A stretch of DNA of 64,000 nt from Flavobacteriaceae bacterium (lineage in GTDB: Bacteria; Bacteroidota; Bacteroidia; Flavobacteriales; Flavobacteriaceae), in the NCBI GenBank assembly GCA_002746415.1, contig NVXD01000018.1:62001-126000 (forward strand), written 5' to 3'. Made by a program: the position numbers and the translations under genes. This document shows, one piece after another, positions 1 through 8,776 of the stretch (the first letter of the stretch is position 1; each line of letters opens with the position of its first letter). The notes below the pieces were generated by a model, which saw only the letters and a program-made list of their open reading frames with translations, was not told the DNA's origin and made no database searches.

Positions 1-765
1 ATCAAAATCTCCAGCTTGTTCTGGGGCATCCTGCATTTTTACCACTTCAACCTTTTTTTCTAAAAAATCTATGGAAATATAGGCGTCACGCTGAAAGAAA
101 CGGGATTTTCTCATATTTTTTAGAGATATTCTGCTAGCGGTTAAATTGGCCACACAACCATTTACAAACTCTATTCTTGCATTTGCAATATCAGGTGATT
201 TACTGATAACGGAAACTCCGCTTGCGTTTATGTTTTTTACTTCAGAATCAACAACACTTAGAATGGCATCTATATCATGAATCATTAAATCCAGCACCAC
301 AGGAACGTCAGTGCCTCTTGGGTTAAATTCAGCCAATCGATGTGTCTCAATAAACATAGGGTTTTTAATCTGATCATTAACGGCAGTGAATGCAGGGTTA
401 AATCGTTCTACATGGCCAACTTGCCCCTTTACATTGTGCTTTTTTTCAAGGGATAGTAAGGTCTCCGCTTCTTCCAAGGTATTGGTAATTGGTTTTTCTA
501 TAAAAACATGTTTCCCTTTTTTCATTGCTTTTTTTGCACAATCATAATGGGATAGGGTAGGCGTTACAATATCAATCATATCTACAGCATCAATAAGCGT
601 ATTGATGTTATCGTAAAAAGTATATCCAAATTCATCAGCCACTTTTCTTCCATTAATATCATCTGGATCATAAAAACCAATGAGATTATATTTTTGAGAT
701 TCATTCAATAAACGCAAATGTATTTTCCCAAGATGACCTGCTCCTAAAACTCCAACTTTTAGCAT
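1..765 (-). CDS. Gfo/Idh/MocA family oxidoreductase (3' end cut by window edge)
   Basis: The first 255 residues are present, read from an ATG at 765; the C-terminus lies outside the window. The N-terminus has a Rossmann nucleotide-binding motif (VGVLGAGHLGKIH) and the family's EKP motif (HVFIEKPITNT, about residue 90), followed by the start of the C-terminal alpha/beta domain with VPVVLDLMIHDIDA. Members oxidise or reduce sugars, inositols or related substrates with NAD(P). The substrate cannot be read from this fragment. It is divergently oriented to pcm across a 149-bp gap that must hold both promoters. Confidence 0.9.
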   Translation of the reverse strand, partial: MLKVGVLGAGHLGKIHLRLLNESQKYNLIGFYDPDDINGRKVADEFGYTFYDNINTLIDAVDMIDIVTPTLSHYDCAKKAMKKGKHVFIEKPITNTLEEAETLLSLEKKHNVKGQVGHVERFNPAFTAVNDQIKNPMFIETHRLAEFNPRGTDVPVVLDLMIHDIDAILSVVDSEVKNINASGVSVISKSPDIANARIEFVNGCVANLTASRISLKNMRKSRFFQRDAYISIDFLEKKVEVVKMQDAPEQAGDFD

Positions 766-887
766 AAAAAATGTTTTTTCAAAAATAGGAATATGTTAGC
801 ATTTTTCAAGGAATAAGATGCAATAAAGAAGTTGAAAATAGAATAAATATAATGTAGGCTTAGATTATATAAAAAGGATAGTTTTTT

Positions 888-895
888 TAACTTCG
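888..895 (+). promoter_or_regulatory. Possible -7 promoter box for pcm
   Basis: TAACTTCG resembles the Bacteroidota -7 box TAnnTTTG with one change. Using the 5-6 nt box-to-start distance of the SRP RNA gene in this window, transcription would begin near 901, just before the pcm TTG codon at 915. There is no clear TTG element upstream. Confidence 0.35.
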
Positions 896-914
896 CAAAA
901 CCAAAACGACACTA

Positions 915-1556
915 TTGAAAAATACGTTAAAGCATCAAGGAATGCGGAATAAATTGGCGGAAGTATTAGCTGCCAAGGGGATAAAGGATGTCAATGTTAT
1001 AAATGCAATAAAACAGATTCCCAGACACTTGTTTTTAGATAGCAGTTTTGTGGATCATGCTTATCAAGATAAGGCATTCCCAATAGGAGCGGATCAAACA
1101 ATTTCCCAACCGTATACCGTTGCATTTCAAACTGAATTGTTGAAAGTAAAGCCAAATTGTAAAATTTTGGAAATAGGTACGGGGAGTGGCTATCAAACTG
1201 CTGTTTTGCTGAGTTTAAAGGCTAAAGTATATACCATTGAAAGGCAATTGGAGCTTTTTAAAAAGACCAAGTTGTTCTTTGGTAAAATGGGATATAGACC
1301 AAAGAAAATTATTTTTGGAGATGGCTATAAAGGATTGCCTGAAGAGGCTCCATTTGATGGGATTATTGTTACAGCTGGCGCTCCAGAGGTGCCTAAAGCG
1401 TTATTGTCCCAACTAAAAATTGGGGGGCGACTTGTAATACCTGTTGGTATAGATGAACAAACAATGACATTGTTTATTCGGAAATCCGATACCGAATTTG
1501 AAAAAAAAGAGTTGGGAGCTTTTAGGTTTGTACCGCTTTTGGAAGACAAGAATTAA
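915..1556 (+). CDS. pcm: Protein-L-isoaspartate O-methyltransferase
   Basis: SAM-dependent repair enzyme that methylates isoaspartyl residues of damaged proteins in the cytoplasm. The protein is 213 residues, normal for the family. Visible are the ISQPYTVA substrate-side motif (about residues 64-71) and the SAM-binding motif [13 protein letters not shown] (84-95). The start is a TTG at 915; the first ATG is at 942 (residue 10). I keep the TTG because the following [11 protein letters not shown] matches the usual beginning of these proteins, but 942 is possible. Its stop codon overlaps the convergent smpB stop by 4 bp. Confidence 0.93.
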   Translation: MKNTLKHQGMRNKLAEVLAAKGIKDVNVINAIKQIPRHLFLDSSFVDHAYQDKAFPIGADQTISQPYTVAFQTELLKVKPNCKILEIGTGSGYQTAVLLSLKAKVYTIERQLELFKKTKLFFGKMGYRPKKIIFGDGYKGLPEEAPFDGIIVTAGAPEVPKALLSQLKIGGRLVIPVGIDEQTMTLFIRKSDTEFEKKELGAFRFVPLLEDKN

Positions 1557-2014
1557 CTATTAAAATTCTTTTTAATTCGGTCCAAATCTCTTTTGTTGTC
1601 CCTATCTTTTATTGTTTCTCGCTTATCATAGAGTTTTTTTCCTTTTGCCAACGCAATTTTAATTTTGGCAAGACCATTGTCATTGATAAAAAGATGTAGT
1701 GGAACAATAGTATTTCCACCAGTATTAACTTCTTTTTCCAGCTTTTTAAGCTCTTGCCTGTTCAATAAAAGCTTGCGTTCTGCTTTTGGCTTATGATTGT
1801 AATGAGACCCGTGCATGTATTCATCAACCTGCATGTTAATGACAAACAGCTCGCCATGATCATTGAATTCACAAAAACTTTCAGAAATGGATGCTTTTCC
1901 TAAACGGATAGATTTTATTTCCGTACCAGATAAGACAATACCAGCCATAAATGTGTCCAGCAAGTCATATTCAAATCTTGCTTTTTTGTTTTTTATATTG
2001 ATGTTCTTCTGCAT
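1553..2014 (-). CDS. smpB: SsrA (tmRNA)-binding protein SmpB
   Basis: Small basic RNA-binding protein that delivers tmRNA to stalled ribosomes for trans-translation. It has 153 residues, the usual length. It begins with [27 protein letters not shown] cut into typical SmpB beta-barrel strands, contains [15 protein letters not shown], and ends with the basic tail [21 protein letters not shown] that inserts into the ribosomal decoding region. The tmRNA gene itself is not in this window. It converges on pcm with a 4-bp overlap. Confidence 0.96.
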   Translation of the reverse strand: MQKNINIKNKKARFEYDLLDTFMAGIVLSGTEIKSIRLGKASISESFCEFNDHGELFVINMQVDEYMHGSHYNHKPKAERKLLLNRQELKKLEKEVNTGGNTIVPLHLFINDNGLAKIKIALAKGKKLYDKRETIKDRDNKRDLDRIKKNFNS

Positions 2015-2076
2015 AAGAAAAACAAAAATAACATAAATATGTGATTATAGATTTTATTAAAGTTGTGATTCACACA

Positions 2077-2084
2077 TATCTTTG
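2077..2084 (+). promoter_or_regulatory. -7 promoter box before the DUF6503-like lipoprotein
   Basis: TATCTTTG is identical to the -7 box of the SRP RNA gene in this window. It predicts transcription starting near 2090. That places the in-frame GTG at 2041 outside the mRNA and supports the ATG at 2125 as the start of the downstream gene. Confidence 0.55.
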
Positions 2085-2124
2085 TAAAGAGAAAGCTATT
2101 TTTTCGAACAACTTATATAAAATA

Positions 2125-2880
2125 ATGAGAATGAAAAATTTTGGGACCATGGTATTGGGGTTGTTGTTAATGATAGGATGCAAAGAAACTGTACCGTCTA
2201 CAATGGATGCACAGCAAATTGTGGATAAATCTATTGAGGTAAGTGGTGGGGACTTATATACCAAAAGCAACATTTCGTTTAATTTTAGGGATAGGGAATA
2301 TCATTATGAACGAATTGACAACAAAAAAATATTAAAAAGAATTTTCAAAAAGGATACTTCAACTATAATTGATATTAAGGAGCCATCAGAATTTTGCAGG
2401 TATATAAATGACGATTTAGTAGTTGTGGCTGATTCTCTCGCCAACTTATATGCAAACTCCGTTAACTCGGTCCATTATTTTGCCCATTTACCCTATGGTC
2501 TTAATGCTAAGGCAGTACATAAAGAGCTTTTGGGAAATGTTACGATTAAGAACAAAGATTATTACAAGTTAAAAGTTACTTTCAGTGAAGAAGGTGGTGG
2601 CGATGATTTTGATGATGTGTACATCTATTGGTTCAATAAGGAAACTTATAAACCAGATTATCTTGCGTATGAATTTGCAGTAAATGGTGGTGGAAAACGC
2701 TTTAGGGAAGCTTATAATGAACGATATGTTAACGGCATTCGATTTGTTGATTATAATAATTACAAACCAAAAGATAAAAACACATCGATTTATGAAATTG
2801 ATGAATTGTTTGGCCGCAATGAACTGGAATTGCTATCAAAAATAGAACTGGAAAATGTTCAGGTAACCCAAATTAATTAA
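2125..2880 (+). CDS. DUF6503-like lipoprotein
   Basis: Predicted lipoprotein of 251 residues. The signal peptide MRMKNFGTMVLGLLLMIGC ends in a lipobox cysteine. The mature part has features I associate with the flavobacterial DUF6503 family: an early VSGGDLY, a central EEGGGDDFDDVYIYWFNK and NGGGKRFREAYNERYVNGIRF. Its function is unknown; the fold may resemble lipoprotein carriers of the LolA type, which is inference. The reading frame is open back to a GTG at 2041, but the -7 box at 2077 and the signal peptide favour the ATG at 2125 (or 2131). It converges with the phosphatase-like gene, overlapping by 8 bp. Confidence 0.75.
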   Translation: MRMKNFGTMVLGLLLMIGCKETVPSTMDAQQIVDKSIEVSGGDLYTKSNISFNFRDREYHYERIDNKKILKRIFKKDTSTIIDIKEPSEFCRYINDDLVVVADSLANLYANSVNSVHYFAHLPYGLNAKAVHKELLGNVTIKNKDYYKLKVTFSEEGGGDDFDDVYIYWFNKETYKPDYLAYEFAVNGGGKRFREAYNERYVNGIRFVDYNNYKPKDKNTSIYEIDELFGRNELELLSKIELENVQVTQIN

Positions 2881-3409
2881 TTTGTAACCTAATATCTGTG
2901 GCTATACCATTAATAATACGAACAATAAACAAACTTCCATTATTATAGTCGTCCAAGGCCTCGTACTTTTCAATGCCGATTATTTTATTGACAAAATCTG
3001 GAGTGGTATTGCTATGCCCAACCACTAACACATTGTAGCCCAAATTGTTTGATTTGAACTCTTCAATATTTATGTCTTGCGGACTATAATATTGGACTGT
3101 AAGGTCCTTTTGCACTGCAGTTGGTGCAGCCGTCATAGACGTTCTTTCATAATCTGTAGTATATATGGCATCTAAGGTTATATTGTTCATAACTTCTGCC
3201 CAACGTACTGCTCTACCAAGACCATCTTGATTTAATTCTGGATCTGTATTCTCTAAGTCACTTCTATCTTTTTCTGCATGTCTAATAAAGTAAAAGGTTG
3301 AAATTACAGGGTCTGCAACCTCCATAATCTCTTTTTGGTCTTCTTTACAATTAATAAAAACAACAAATAAGGAAGCGATAAACAGTGTTTTTATTGTGCT
3401 CATTTTCAT
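2873..3409 (-). CDS. Histidine phosphatase superfamily lipoprotein (SixA/PGM-like)
   Basis: 178 residues with a lipobox signal peptide (LFIASLFVVFINC). The mature domain has the phosphatase RHG-type motif as FYFIRHAEKDRS (catalytic His) and a second catalytic His in LVVGHSNTTPDF near residue 130. Family members remove phosphate from phosphohistidine, sugar phosphates or other small substrates; the membrane-anchored, exported location suggests a periplasmic substrate, which is not known. No operon partner is evident. Confidence 0.88.
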   Translation of the reverse strand: MKMSTIKTLFIASLFVVFINCKEDQKEIMEVADPVISTFYFIRHAEKDRSDLENTDPELNQDGLGRAVRWAEVMNNITLDAIYTTDYERTSMTAAPTAVQKDLTVQYYSPQDINIEEFKSNNLGYNVLVVGHSNTTPDFVNKIIGIEKYEALDDYNNGSLFIVRIINGIATDIRLQIN

Positions 3410-3500
3410 ATTTTTTTTATACTGAGATGTATGGTTATAATTGTAACTAAATATAGTAGAAAATAGTATGTAATGCTATCAGTTTTTTGTTTTTTTGTAT

Positions 3501-5291
3501 ATGGTTAAATCCTTGACTCTCTTTTTCTTAATAATGATAGTTTGTACTTCTAATGGGCAAGAGGTTCAGCTGCCTGTAGATTTTAGGCAACATAATTTAG
3601 CAGCGTATAATTCAAGCTTATTTAGCCCGGTATTTTCTTTATATGGTGAAAACGCTCATGCTGTAGCATTATGGAGTAGGTGGCAGTGGCAGACTATAGA
3701 TGGGGACCCATCTACATTTTTAATCAACTATACTGGCCAATTAAATGAAAAATCTGCAATTGGTGCAGGTTTTTTTCAGCATAATACAGGAACTTTTTTA
3801 CAAACAGGGGGGATTTTAAATTTTGCGTATAATATAAATCTAGGAACCAATGCAAGAATTGGTATAGGAACCAATATAATTGGATTTAATCAAGAATTAG
3901 CTGGTAATATTTTTCAACCGGACCCAAATATTCAATTGCCGCAGTTGGAAAACAGCAATCAGTTTGTAATGCAATTTGCTCCAGGAATACAATTGAGCGT
4001 AGATGGGTTTAGAATAGGGGTGTCTTCTGAGAATTTAATTGTGATTTCCAAGGACGAGCCAAGTTCCCCACAGGAGATTTATTTGGTACATAGCAGTTAT
4101 GATTTTCCTTTAGCATTATTTAGTGATGGCAATTCTTACATAAGACCATCAATTTATATAAAATCCATACCAAGTTTTGATACTCAGTTTGGGTTGAACA
4201 CTTTGTTCTCCACCTCAAAGTTTTGGGCACAAACAGGTTATAATAGTTTCTATGGAATATCTGTTGGCGCGGGAGCAAAGCTTTTTAAACAACTTTCTAT
4301 TGGTGCGCTTGTCGAGTTTGGTACGGACGCTTCCATTGGTGACAAAGACGCTAGTTTTGAAATAGTTTCCAGATTTAGTTTTGGAAAACAAAAAACAAAG
4401 GAAGATAATAATGTTGTCGTTGAAGAAGTCAATGAAGATATATTAAAAGAACTTGCAAAGGAAAAAGAAAAGAAATCGCTTGATTCTATTGCCTCCGATA
4501 AACAAAAAGCAATAGCCCTTAATAAACAAAAAGTACAAGATTCCATTGTTAATCCTCTTGAAGCTGCCGCTAAAATTAACGGCCAGAAGGAATTGGAACA
4601 AGAACGAATAGATTTCATAAATGCTGCTAAATTGGCTAAAGATGAAGCTGCCATCGAAAAAGCTAAAAGCGCTAAAATTGCTGTCCGAAAGGAATTGAAA
4701 CAAAAAAGAAAAGACTCCATAAACGCCGTTAGATTAGCCAAAATTGAAGCGAACAAGAATAAGGTGGAACGTACTAAAACTGCAAGCCGGAAGGAATTGA
4801 AACAAAAAAGGATAGATTCTACAAATGCTGCTAGATTGGCTATAGTTGAGACAGCAAAGAAAAAGGCAGAAGAGGATAAAATTGCGCTCCAGAAAGCTCT
4901 GGAACAAAAAAGGGTAGATTCCATAAATGCTGTTAAACTGGCCGAAGTTGAAGCACAAAGAAAAAAAGCAGCGGTATTGGGTAAAACTGCCACATTTGAA
5001 GAGAATAAGTCCAAAACCAAAGGACATTATGAGGAAGTGGAATCCGAGAATGCACAACTTCCAGGGTATTATCTCATTGCTAATATTTTTGGAACTAAGC
5101 GGTATTTTGAAAGCTTTATGAAGACATTGAAAGATAAAGGCTTAGCACCGGGATCTTTATATCGTAATGTAAACAAGTATAATTATGTCTATTTGCAACG
5201 GTATGATACTATCGATGAAGCTGAACGAGCTAGAATAAATAAATTCAATGGTAGATATCCAGATAGGATGTGGATTTTGAGAATAAAATGA
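3501..5291 (+). CDS. PorP/SprF-family outer-membrane protein with 34-residue repeats and SPOR-like C-terminus
   Basis: 596 residues. After a signal peptide (KSLTLFFLIMIVCTSNGQ), residues to about 300 form the PorP/SprF beta-barrel, with the typical opening in which DFRQHNLAAYNSSLFSPVFS is followed by alternating Gly-rich strands. PorP/SprF proteins work with the type IX secretion/gliding machinery and help anchor secreted proteins. Residues 310-500 are a charged, Ala/Lys-rich coiled coil holding four tandem 34-residue repeats. The last 75 residues (LPGYYLIANIFGTKRYFESF onward) resemble a SPOR peptidoglycan-binding domain. A TTG at 3495 is in frame two codons upstream, but the ATG at 3501 is the natural start. 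Confidence 0.82.
   Translation: MVKSLTLFFLIMIVCTSNGQEVQLPVDFRQHNLAAYNSSLFSPVFSLYGENAHAVALWSRWQWQTIDGDPSTFLINYTGQLNEKSAIGAGFFQHNTGTFLQTGGILNFAYNINLGTNARIGIGTNIIGFNQELAGNIFQPDPNIQLPQLENSNQFVMQFAPGIQLSVDGFRIGVSSENLIVISKDEPSSPQEIYLVHSSYDFPLALFSDGNSYIRPSIYIKSIPSFDTQFGLNTLFSTSKFWAQTGYNSFYGISVGAGAKLFKQLSIGALVEFGTDASIGDKDASFEIVSRFSFGKQKTKEDNNVVVEEVNEDILKELAKEKEKKSLDSIASDKQKAIALNKQKVQDSIVNPLEAAAKINGQKELEQERIDFINAAKLAKDEAAIEKAKSAKIAVRKELKQKRKDSINAVRLAKIEANKNKVERTKTASRKELKQKRIDSTNAARLAIVETAKKKAEEDKIALQKALEQKRVDSINAVKLAEVEAQRKKAAVLGKTATFEENKSKTKGHYEEVESENAQLPGYYLIANIFGTKRYFESFMKTLKDKGLAPGSLYRNVNKYNYVYLQRYDTIDEAERARINKFNGRYPDRMWILRIK
4587..4994 (+). repeat. Four tandem 102-bp repeats in the PorP/SprF gene
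   Basis: Units 4587-4688, 4689-4790, 4791-4892 and 4893-4994 each encode 34 residues starting KELxQxRxDSxNAxxLAxxE. Spacing is exact with no indels, although DNA identity between units has drifted. The first half of each unit is the more conserved. A degenerate unit may precede the array. The repeat predicts a long helical stalk between the barrel and the SPOR-like domain. Confidence 0.9.
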
Positions 5292-5307
5292 TTCTAAGTC
5301 GGTAAAA

Positions 5308-5904
5308 TTATTTTTTAATTTCCTTGGTGATTAGAACATCCAAATAGGCAACTGTATTTATTAAGTATTTTCGATCCTTCGTTATGGTGAACATGGCTAC
5401 TGCACCTTGAAGCATGGTATACAATTGTTTTGAAAATTGTAGAGGGGGCACAGGTAATTTGAGTTCATTGTTATTTACTCCGTTTTCTAATACTAATGCT
5501 ATCATCCCTTCAATTTCTTTGATTGTCTCTTTAGCCGCAGCTGCTAATAATGAGTTGTTATTTTGAGCATCCATTCCTACATTTAAAACTGGACAACCTC
5601 CTAAATGATTGGTAAAAATATCATAGTTTTTATAGAACTTTGTAAGAGATGCTATTTTGTCTAAGGCTGTCCCTTCTATATTTAATTTCTCATCCAATGA
5701 TTTGAGCAATGCTCTGCTGTTGTATTCAAAAGCGGATAGCGCCAAGGTTTCTTTGTTTTCAAAATTACCGTAAAGCGCACCTTTGGTTAGTCCAGTAGCC
5801 TCTGTGAGATCACTCATGCTGGTACCAATATAGCCATGCTTGTTAAAAATAGGCGCAACTGTTTCAATAATGTATGCAGTGGTTTTCTCAGCTTTTGTTG
5901 ACAT
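5308..5904 (-). CDS. TetR/AcrR family transcriptional regulator
   Basis: 198 residues. The N-terminal helix-turn-helix is clear: HGYIGTSMSDLTEATGLTKG then ALYGNFENKETLALSAF (about residues 20-60). The C-terminal ligand domain contains GGCPVLNVGMDAQNN, typical of the YcdC/AcrR-like group. The start is taken at the ATG at 5904, because the frame upstream encodes only an AT-rich promoter region including the operator at 5935-5954. No drug pump or enzyme adjoins it, so its target other than itself is unknown. Autorepression is likely. Confidence 0.9.
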   Translation of the reverse strand: MSTKAEKTTAYIIETVAPIFNKHGYIGTSMSDLTEATGLTKGALYGNFENKETLALSAFEYNSRALLKSLDEKLNIEGTALDKIASLTKFYKNYDIFTNHLGGCPVLNVGMDAQNNNSLLAAAAKETIKEIEGMIALVLENGVNNNELKLPVPPLQFSKQLYTMLQGAVAMFTITKDRKYLINTVAYLDVLITKEIKK

Positions 5905-5919
5905 TGTGTCGATTTTATA

Positions 5920-5927
5920 CGAAGATA
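5920..5927 (-). promoter_or_regulatory. -7 promoter box of the tetR-type gene
   Basis: On the minus strand this reads TATCTTCG, a one-base variant of TAnnTTTG. It puts transcription start near 5914, ten bases before the ATG at 5904. Confidence 0.5.
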
Positions 5928-5934
5928 AAAAAAT

Positions 5935-5954
5935 TATATACTGTATGGTATATA
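5935..5954. promoter_or_regulatory. Candidate TetR operator
   Basis: TATATAC-TGTATG-GTATATA is a perfect 7-bp inverted repeat with a 6-bp spacer, a usual size for TetR-family operators. It sits 7 bp upstream of the -7 box and so covers the -33 region of the regulator's own promoter, where binding would block RNA polymerase. That the regulator binds here is inference from position and symmetry. Confidence 0.6.
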
Positions 5955-5959
5955 TATTT

Positions 5960-5996
5960 AATAAAAAGACACCCATCAATTAGGTGTCTTTTTATT
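5960..5996 (-). terminator. Terminator downstream of clpB
   Basis: A 14-bp perfect stem (5960-5973 with 5983-5996, core AAAAAGACACC/GGTGTCTTTTT) with a 9-nt loop, flanked by A/T runs on both sides. It lies 18 bp after the clpB stop codon. Confidence 0.85.
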
Positions 5997-6013
5997 AAAA
6001 AAATTGAATATGC

Positions 6014-8614
6014 TTAAGTTGTTATTTCACTTTGATTTCTGAAAACCAAATGATTGTCAAAAGAATCAATCAGGACACTACTATCGGCCTTTATTTTTCC
6101 ACTAAGAAGTTCTTTGGATAAATTGTTCAGGACTTCTTTTTGAATCAACCTTTTTATTGGTCTTGCACCATATTGTGGGTCATATCCTTTATTGGCCAAA
6201 TATGCAATAGCCTCTTCCGTGGCATCAATGGTAATATGTTGTTTTGCAACTGTTTCTTTGAGTTTGCTTAATTGAATTTTTACAATTTGCGTAATGTTTT
6301 CTCTGCTTAATGGAGTGAACATGATGATATCATCAATTCTATTTAAAAATTCTGGGCGGATTGTTTTTCTTAATAAACCAAGAACTTCTATTTGTGATGT
6401 CTCCGTAGCTAGCACTATATCGTCAGTTTTTTCAAAATTCTCCTGTATGATATGGCTTCCCAAATTACTAGTCATAATGATGATGCTGTTTTTAAAATCA
6501 GCTACCCTTCCTTTGTTATCTGTTAATCTCCCTTCATCTAATACCTGTAAAAGGATATTAAAAGTGTCTGGATGAGCTTTTTCAATTTCATCAAGTAGTA
6601 TCACTGAATATGGTTTGCGTCTTACTGCCTCTGTCAATTGCCCGCCTTCATCATATCCAACATAGCCAGGAGGAGCTCCTACCAATCTACTTATGGAATG
6701 ACGCTCTTGGTATTCACTCATATCAATTCTTGTGATAGCATTTTCATCATCAAATAGATATGTTGCCAAAGTTTTTGCAAGTTCCGTTTTTCCTACTCCC
6801 GTACTGCCTAGAAAAAGAAAGGAGCCAATTGGCCGTTTTGTATCCTGAAGTCCAGATCTGCTTCTTCTAACAGCATCAGATACAGCTTGTATGGCTTCTT
6901 CTTGACCCACGACCCTTTTATGCAAAACATCTTCTAAGCTCAATAATTTTTCGCGCTCACTTTGCAACATTTTTTGAACAGGTATCCCAGTCCATTTAGC
7001 TACAGCCTCAGCAATATCTTCGCTGGTGACTTCTTCTTGAATAAGTGTTCCTATTTTTTGCTGTTCTTCTAATTCTCTTTGCAGTTTTTCCAATTTTGCT
7101 TGAGACTCTTTTATTTTACCATAACGCAATTCGGCCACTTTTCCATAATCACCATTTCGTTCAGCCTTTTCAGCCTCCAGTTTGTAGTTTTCTATTTCCT
7201 GTTTTGTTTTTTGAATATCATCTACAACACTTTTTTCGCTTTCCCATTTTGCAAATATTTCATTTCGTTCCTCTTTAAGGTTGGCAACATCAATGTTCAA
7301 TATTTTAAGCTTTGAAGTGTCATTTTCTCTTTTAATGGCTTCAATTTCTATTTCAAATTGCATGATTTTTCGGTCTAGAACATCTAATTCCTCAGGTTTG
7401 GAGTTAATTTCCATTCTTAGTTTTGCAGCAGCCTCATCCATTAAATCAATGGCTTTGTCTGGTAAAAACCGATTGGTTATATATCGCTGAGACAATTCCA
7501 CTGCAGCTATTACTGCTGCATCTTTGATACGAACTTTGTGATGCGTTTCATATTTCTCTTTTATACCCCTAAGTATGGAAATGGCACTTTCAGTATCAGG
7601 TTCATCCACCACAATTTTTTGAAACCTTCTCTCTAAAGCCTTGTCTTTTTCAAAATATTTTTGATACTCATCCAGGGTAGTTGCTCCAATGGCTCTAAGT
7701 TCCCCTCTTGCCAAAGCGGGCTTTAATATATTGGCAGCATCCATAGCGCCTTGCCCACCACCAGCACCGACCAAAGTGTGGATTTCATCAATGAACAGTA
7801 TAATGTTGCCATCAGAAGAGGTAACTTCTTTAATAACAGATTTTAACCGTTCTTCAAATTCACCCTTATATTTTGCTCCAGCAATTAAAGCAGCCATATC
7901 CAACGAATACAAGGTTTTGTTTTTAAGATTTTCTGGAATGTCCCCCTGTACTATTCTATGTGCTAATCCCTCGGCAATGGCTGTTTTCCCAACTCCAGGT
8001 TCTCCAACCAACATGGGGTTGTTTTTTGTCCTTCTAGATAATATTTGTAGTACCCTTCTTATTTCTTCATCTCTACCAATAACAGGATCCAGCTTGCCAC
8101 TGTCTGCCATTTCATTAAGGTTTTTTGCGTATTTATTTAAGGAGTTGTAAGTGTCTTCTACGTTTTGCGATGTTACTTTGCCACCTTTTCTCAATTCCGA
8201 AATGGTTGCTTTTAAGTCTTTCTCATTTACGCCTTGGTCTTTTAATATTTGAGCTATCTTGCTTTTGGATTTGAAAATGGCCAATAGTAAATGCTCTATT
8301 GATACATATTCATCGTCCATTTTGTTTGCTATGGAACTGGCTGCATTTAAAGTATTGCCAGCTTCTCTGGAAACCATGATTTCTCCTCCTGATACTTTTG
8401 GGAAACTTTCCAGTTCTTTTTCAAGTATTTGTGAAATTAGGGAAGTATTTACATTCAATTTTTTTAAAATAAATGGGAACACATTCTCATCAACTTCTGT
8501 AATGGCTTTAAATAAATGCTCATTTTCTATTTGTTGATGCTCCAAACCATGGGCAAGCTGTTGTGCTTGCTGTATAGCCTCTTGTGATTTTATAGTGAAA
8601 TTATTAAAGTTCAT
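6014..8614 (-). CDS. clpB: ATP-dependent disaggregase ClpB
   Basis: 866 residues, full length for ClpB. Order: N-terminal Clp repeat domain (MNFNNFTIKSQEAIQQAQQL), AAA+ domain 1 with Walker A GEPGVGKT (204-211), the long M-domain coiled coil (about 410-530, present in ClpB and absent from ClpA/ClpC), AAA+ domain 2 with GSTGVGKTE (about 605) and the arginine-rich C-terminal domain (YDPQYGARPIKRLIQ). With DnaK (48.4 kb in this window) it dissolves protein aggregates after heat stress. The upstream gap to ytxJ contains a hairpin at 8686-8728 that could be part of its leader. Confidence 0.98.
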   Translation of the reverse strand: MNFNNFTIKSQEAIQQAQQLAHGLEHQQIENEHLFKAITEVDENVFPFILKKLNVNTSLISQILEKELESFPKVSGGEIMVSREAGNTLNAASSIANKMDDEYVSIEHLLLAIFKSKSKIAQILKDQGVNEKDLKATISELRKGGKVTSQNVEDTYNSLNKYAKNLNEMADSGKLDPVIGRDEEIRRVLQILSRRTKNNPMLVGEPGVGKTAIAEGLAHRIVQGDIPENLKNKTLYSLDMAALIAGAKYKGEFEERLKSVIKEVTSSDGNIILFIDEIHTLVGAGGGQGAMDAANILKPALARGELRAIGATTLDEYQKYFEKDKALERRFQKIVVDEPDTESAISILRGIKEKYETHHKVRIKDAAVIAAVELSQRYITNRFLPDKAIDLMDEAAAKLRMEINSKPEELDVLDRKIMQFEIEIEAIKRENDTSKLKILNIDVANLKEERNEIFAKWESEKSVVDDIQKTKQEIENYKLEAEKAERNGDYGKVAELRYGKIKESQAKLEKLQRELEEQQKIGTLIQEEVTSEDIAEAVAKWTGIPVQKMLQSEREKLLSLEDVLHKRVVGQEEAIQAVSDAVRRSRSGLQDTKRPIGSFLFLGSTGVGKTELAKTLATYLFDDENAITRIDMSEYQERHSISRLVGAPPGYVGYDEGGQLTEAVRRKPYSVILLDEIEKAHPDTFNILLQVLDEGRLTDNKGRVADFKNSIIIMTSNLGSHIIQENFEKTDDIVLATETSQIEVLGLLRKTIRPEFLNRIDDIIMFTPLSRENITQIVKIQLSKLKETVAKQHITIDATEEAIAYLANKGYDPQYGARPIKRLIQKEVLNNLSKELLSGKIKADSSVLIDSFDNHLVFRNQSEITT

Positions 8615-8685
8615 ATTGTTTTATTTTTCTATTATTTTTGCACTTGTAAAGTAGGGTTCAACAACCTTACCAATACAAAACAGCA

Positions 8686-8728
8686 GACAAAATGTCGCTT
8701 AGAGCCTGTGTTTTCAGGACATTTCGTC
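8686..8728. promoter_or_regulatory. Nested hairpin between clpB and ytxJ
   Basis: GACAAAATGTC (8686-8696) pairs with GACATTTCGTC (8718-8728), and inside it CCTG pairs with CAGG (8705-8718). Read on the minus strand, in the clpB leader direction, the single mismatch becomes a G-U pair, so the outer stem is complete there. A TATTTTTG box at 8633-8640 on the plus strand could instead start a ytxJ transcript through it. No U-run follows in either direction, so it is not a standard terminator. Confidence 0.45.
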
Positions 8729-8776
8729 AGATGTTAAGATTATGAACTTAGTACGACTCATTCTTAAAATTATATA

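Noticed and set aside
4250-5020. 256-codon minus-strand open frame opposite the PorP/SprF repeats
   Set aside because: It mirrors the repeat coding sequence in another frame, gives Ser/Phe-rich low-complexity protein and has no promoter; a by-product of the repeat.
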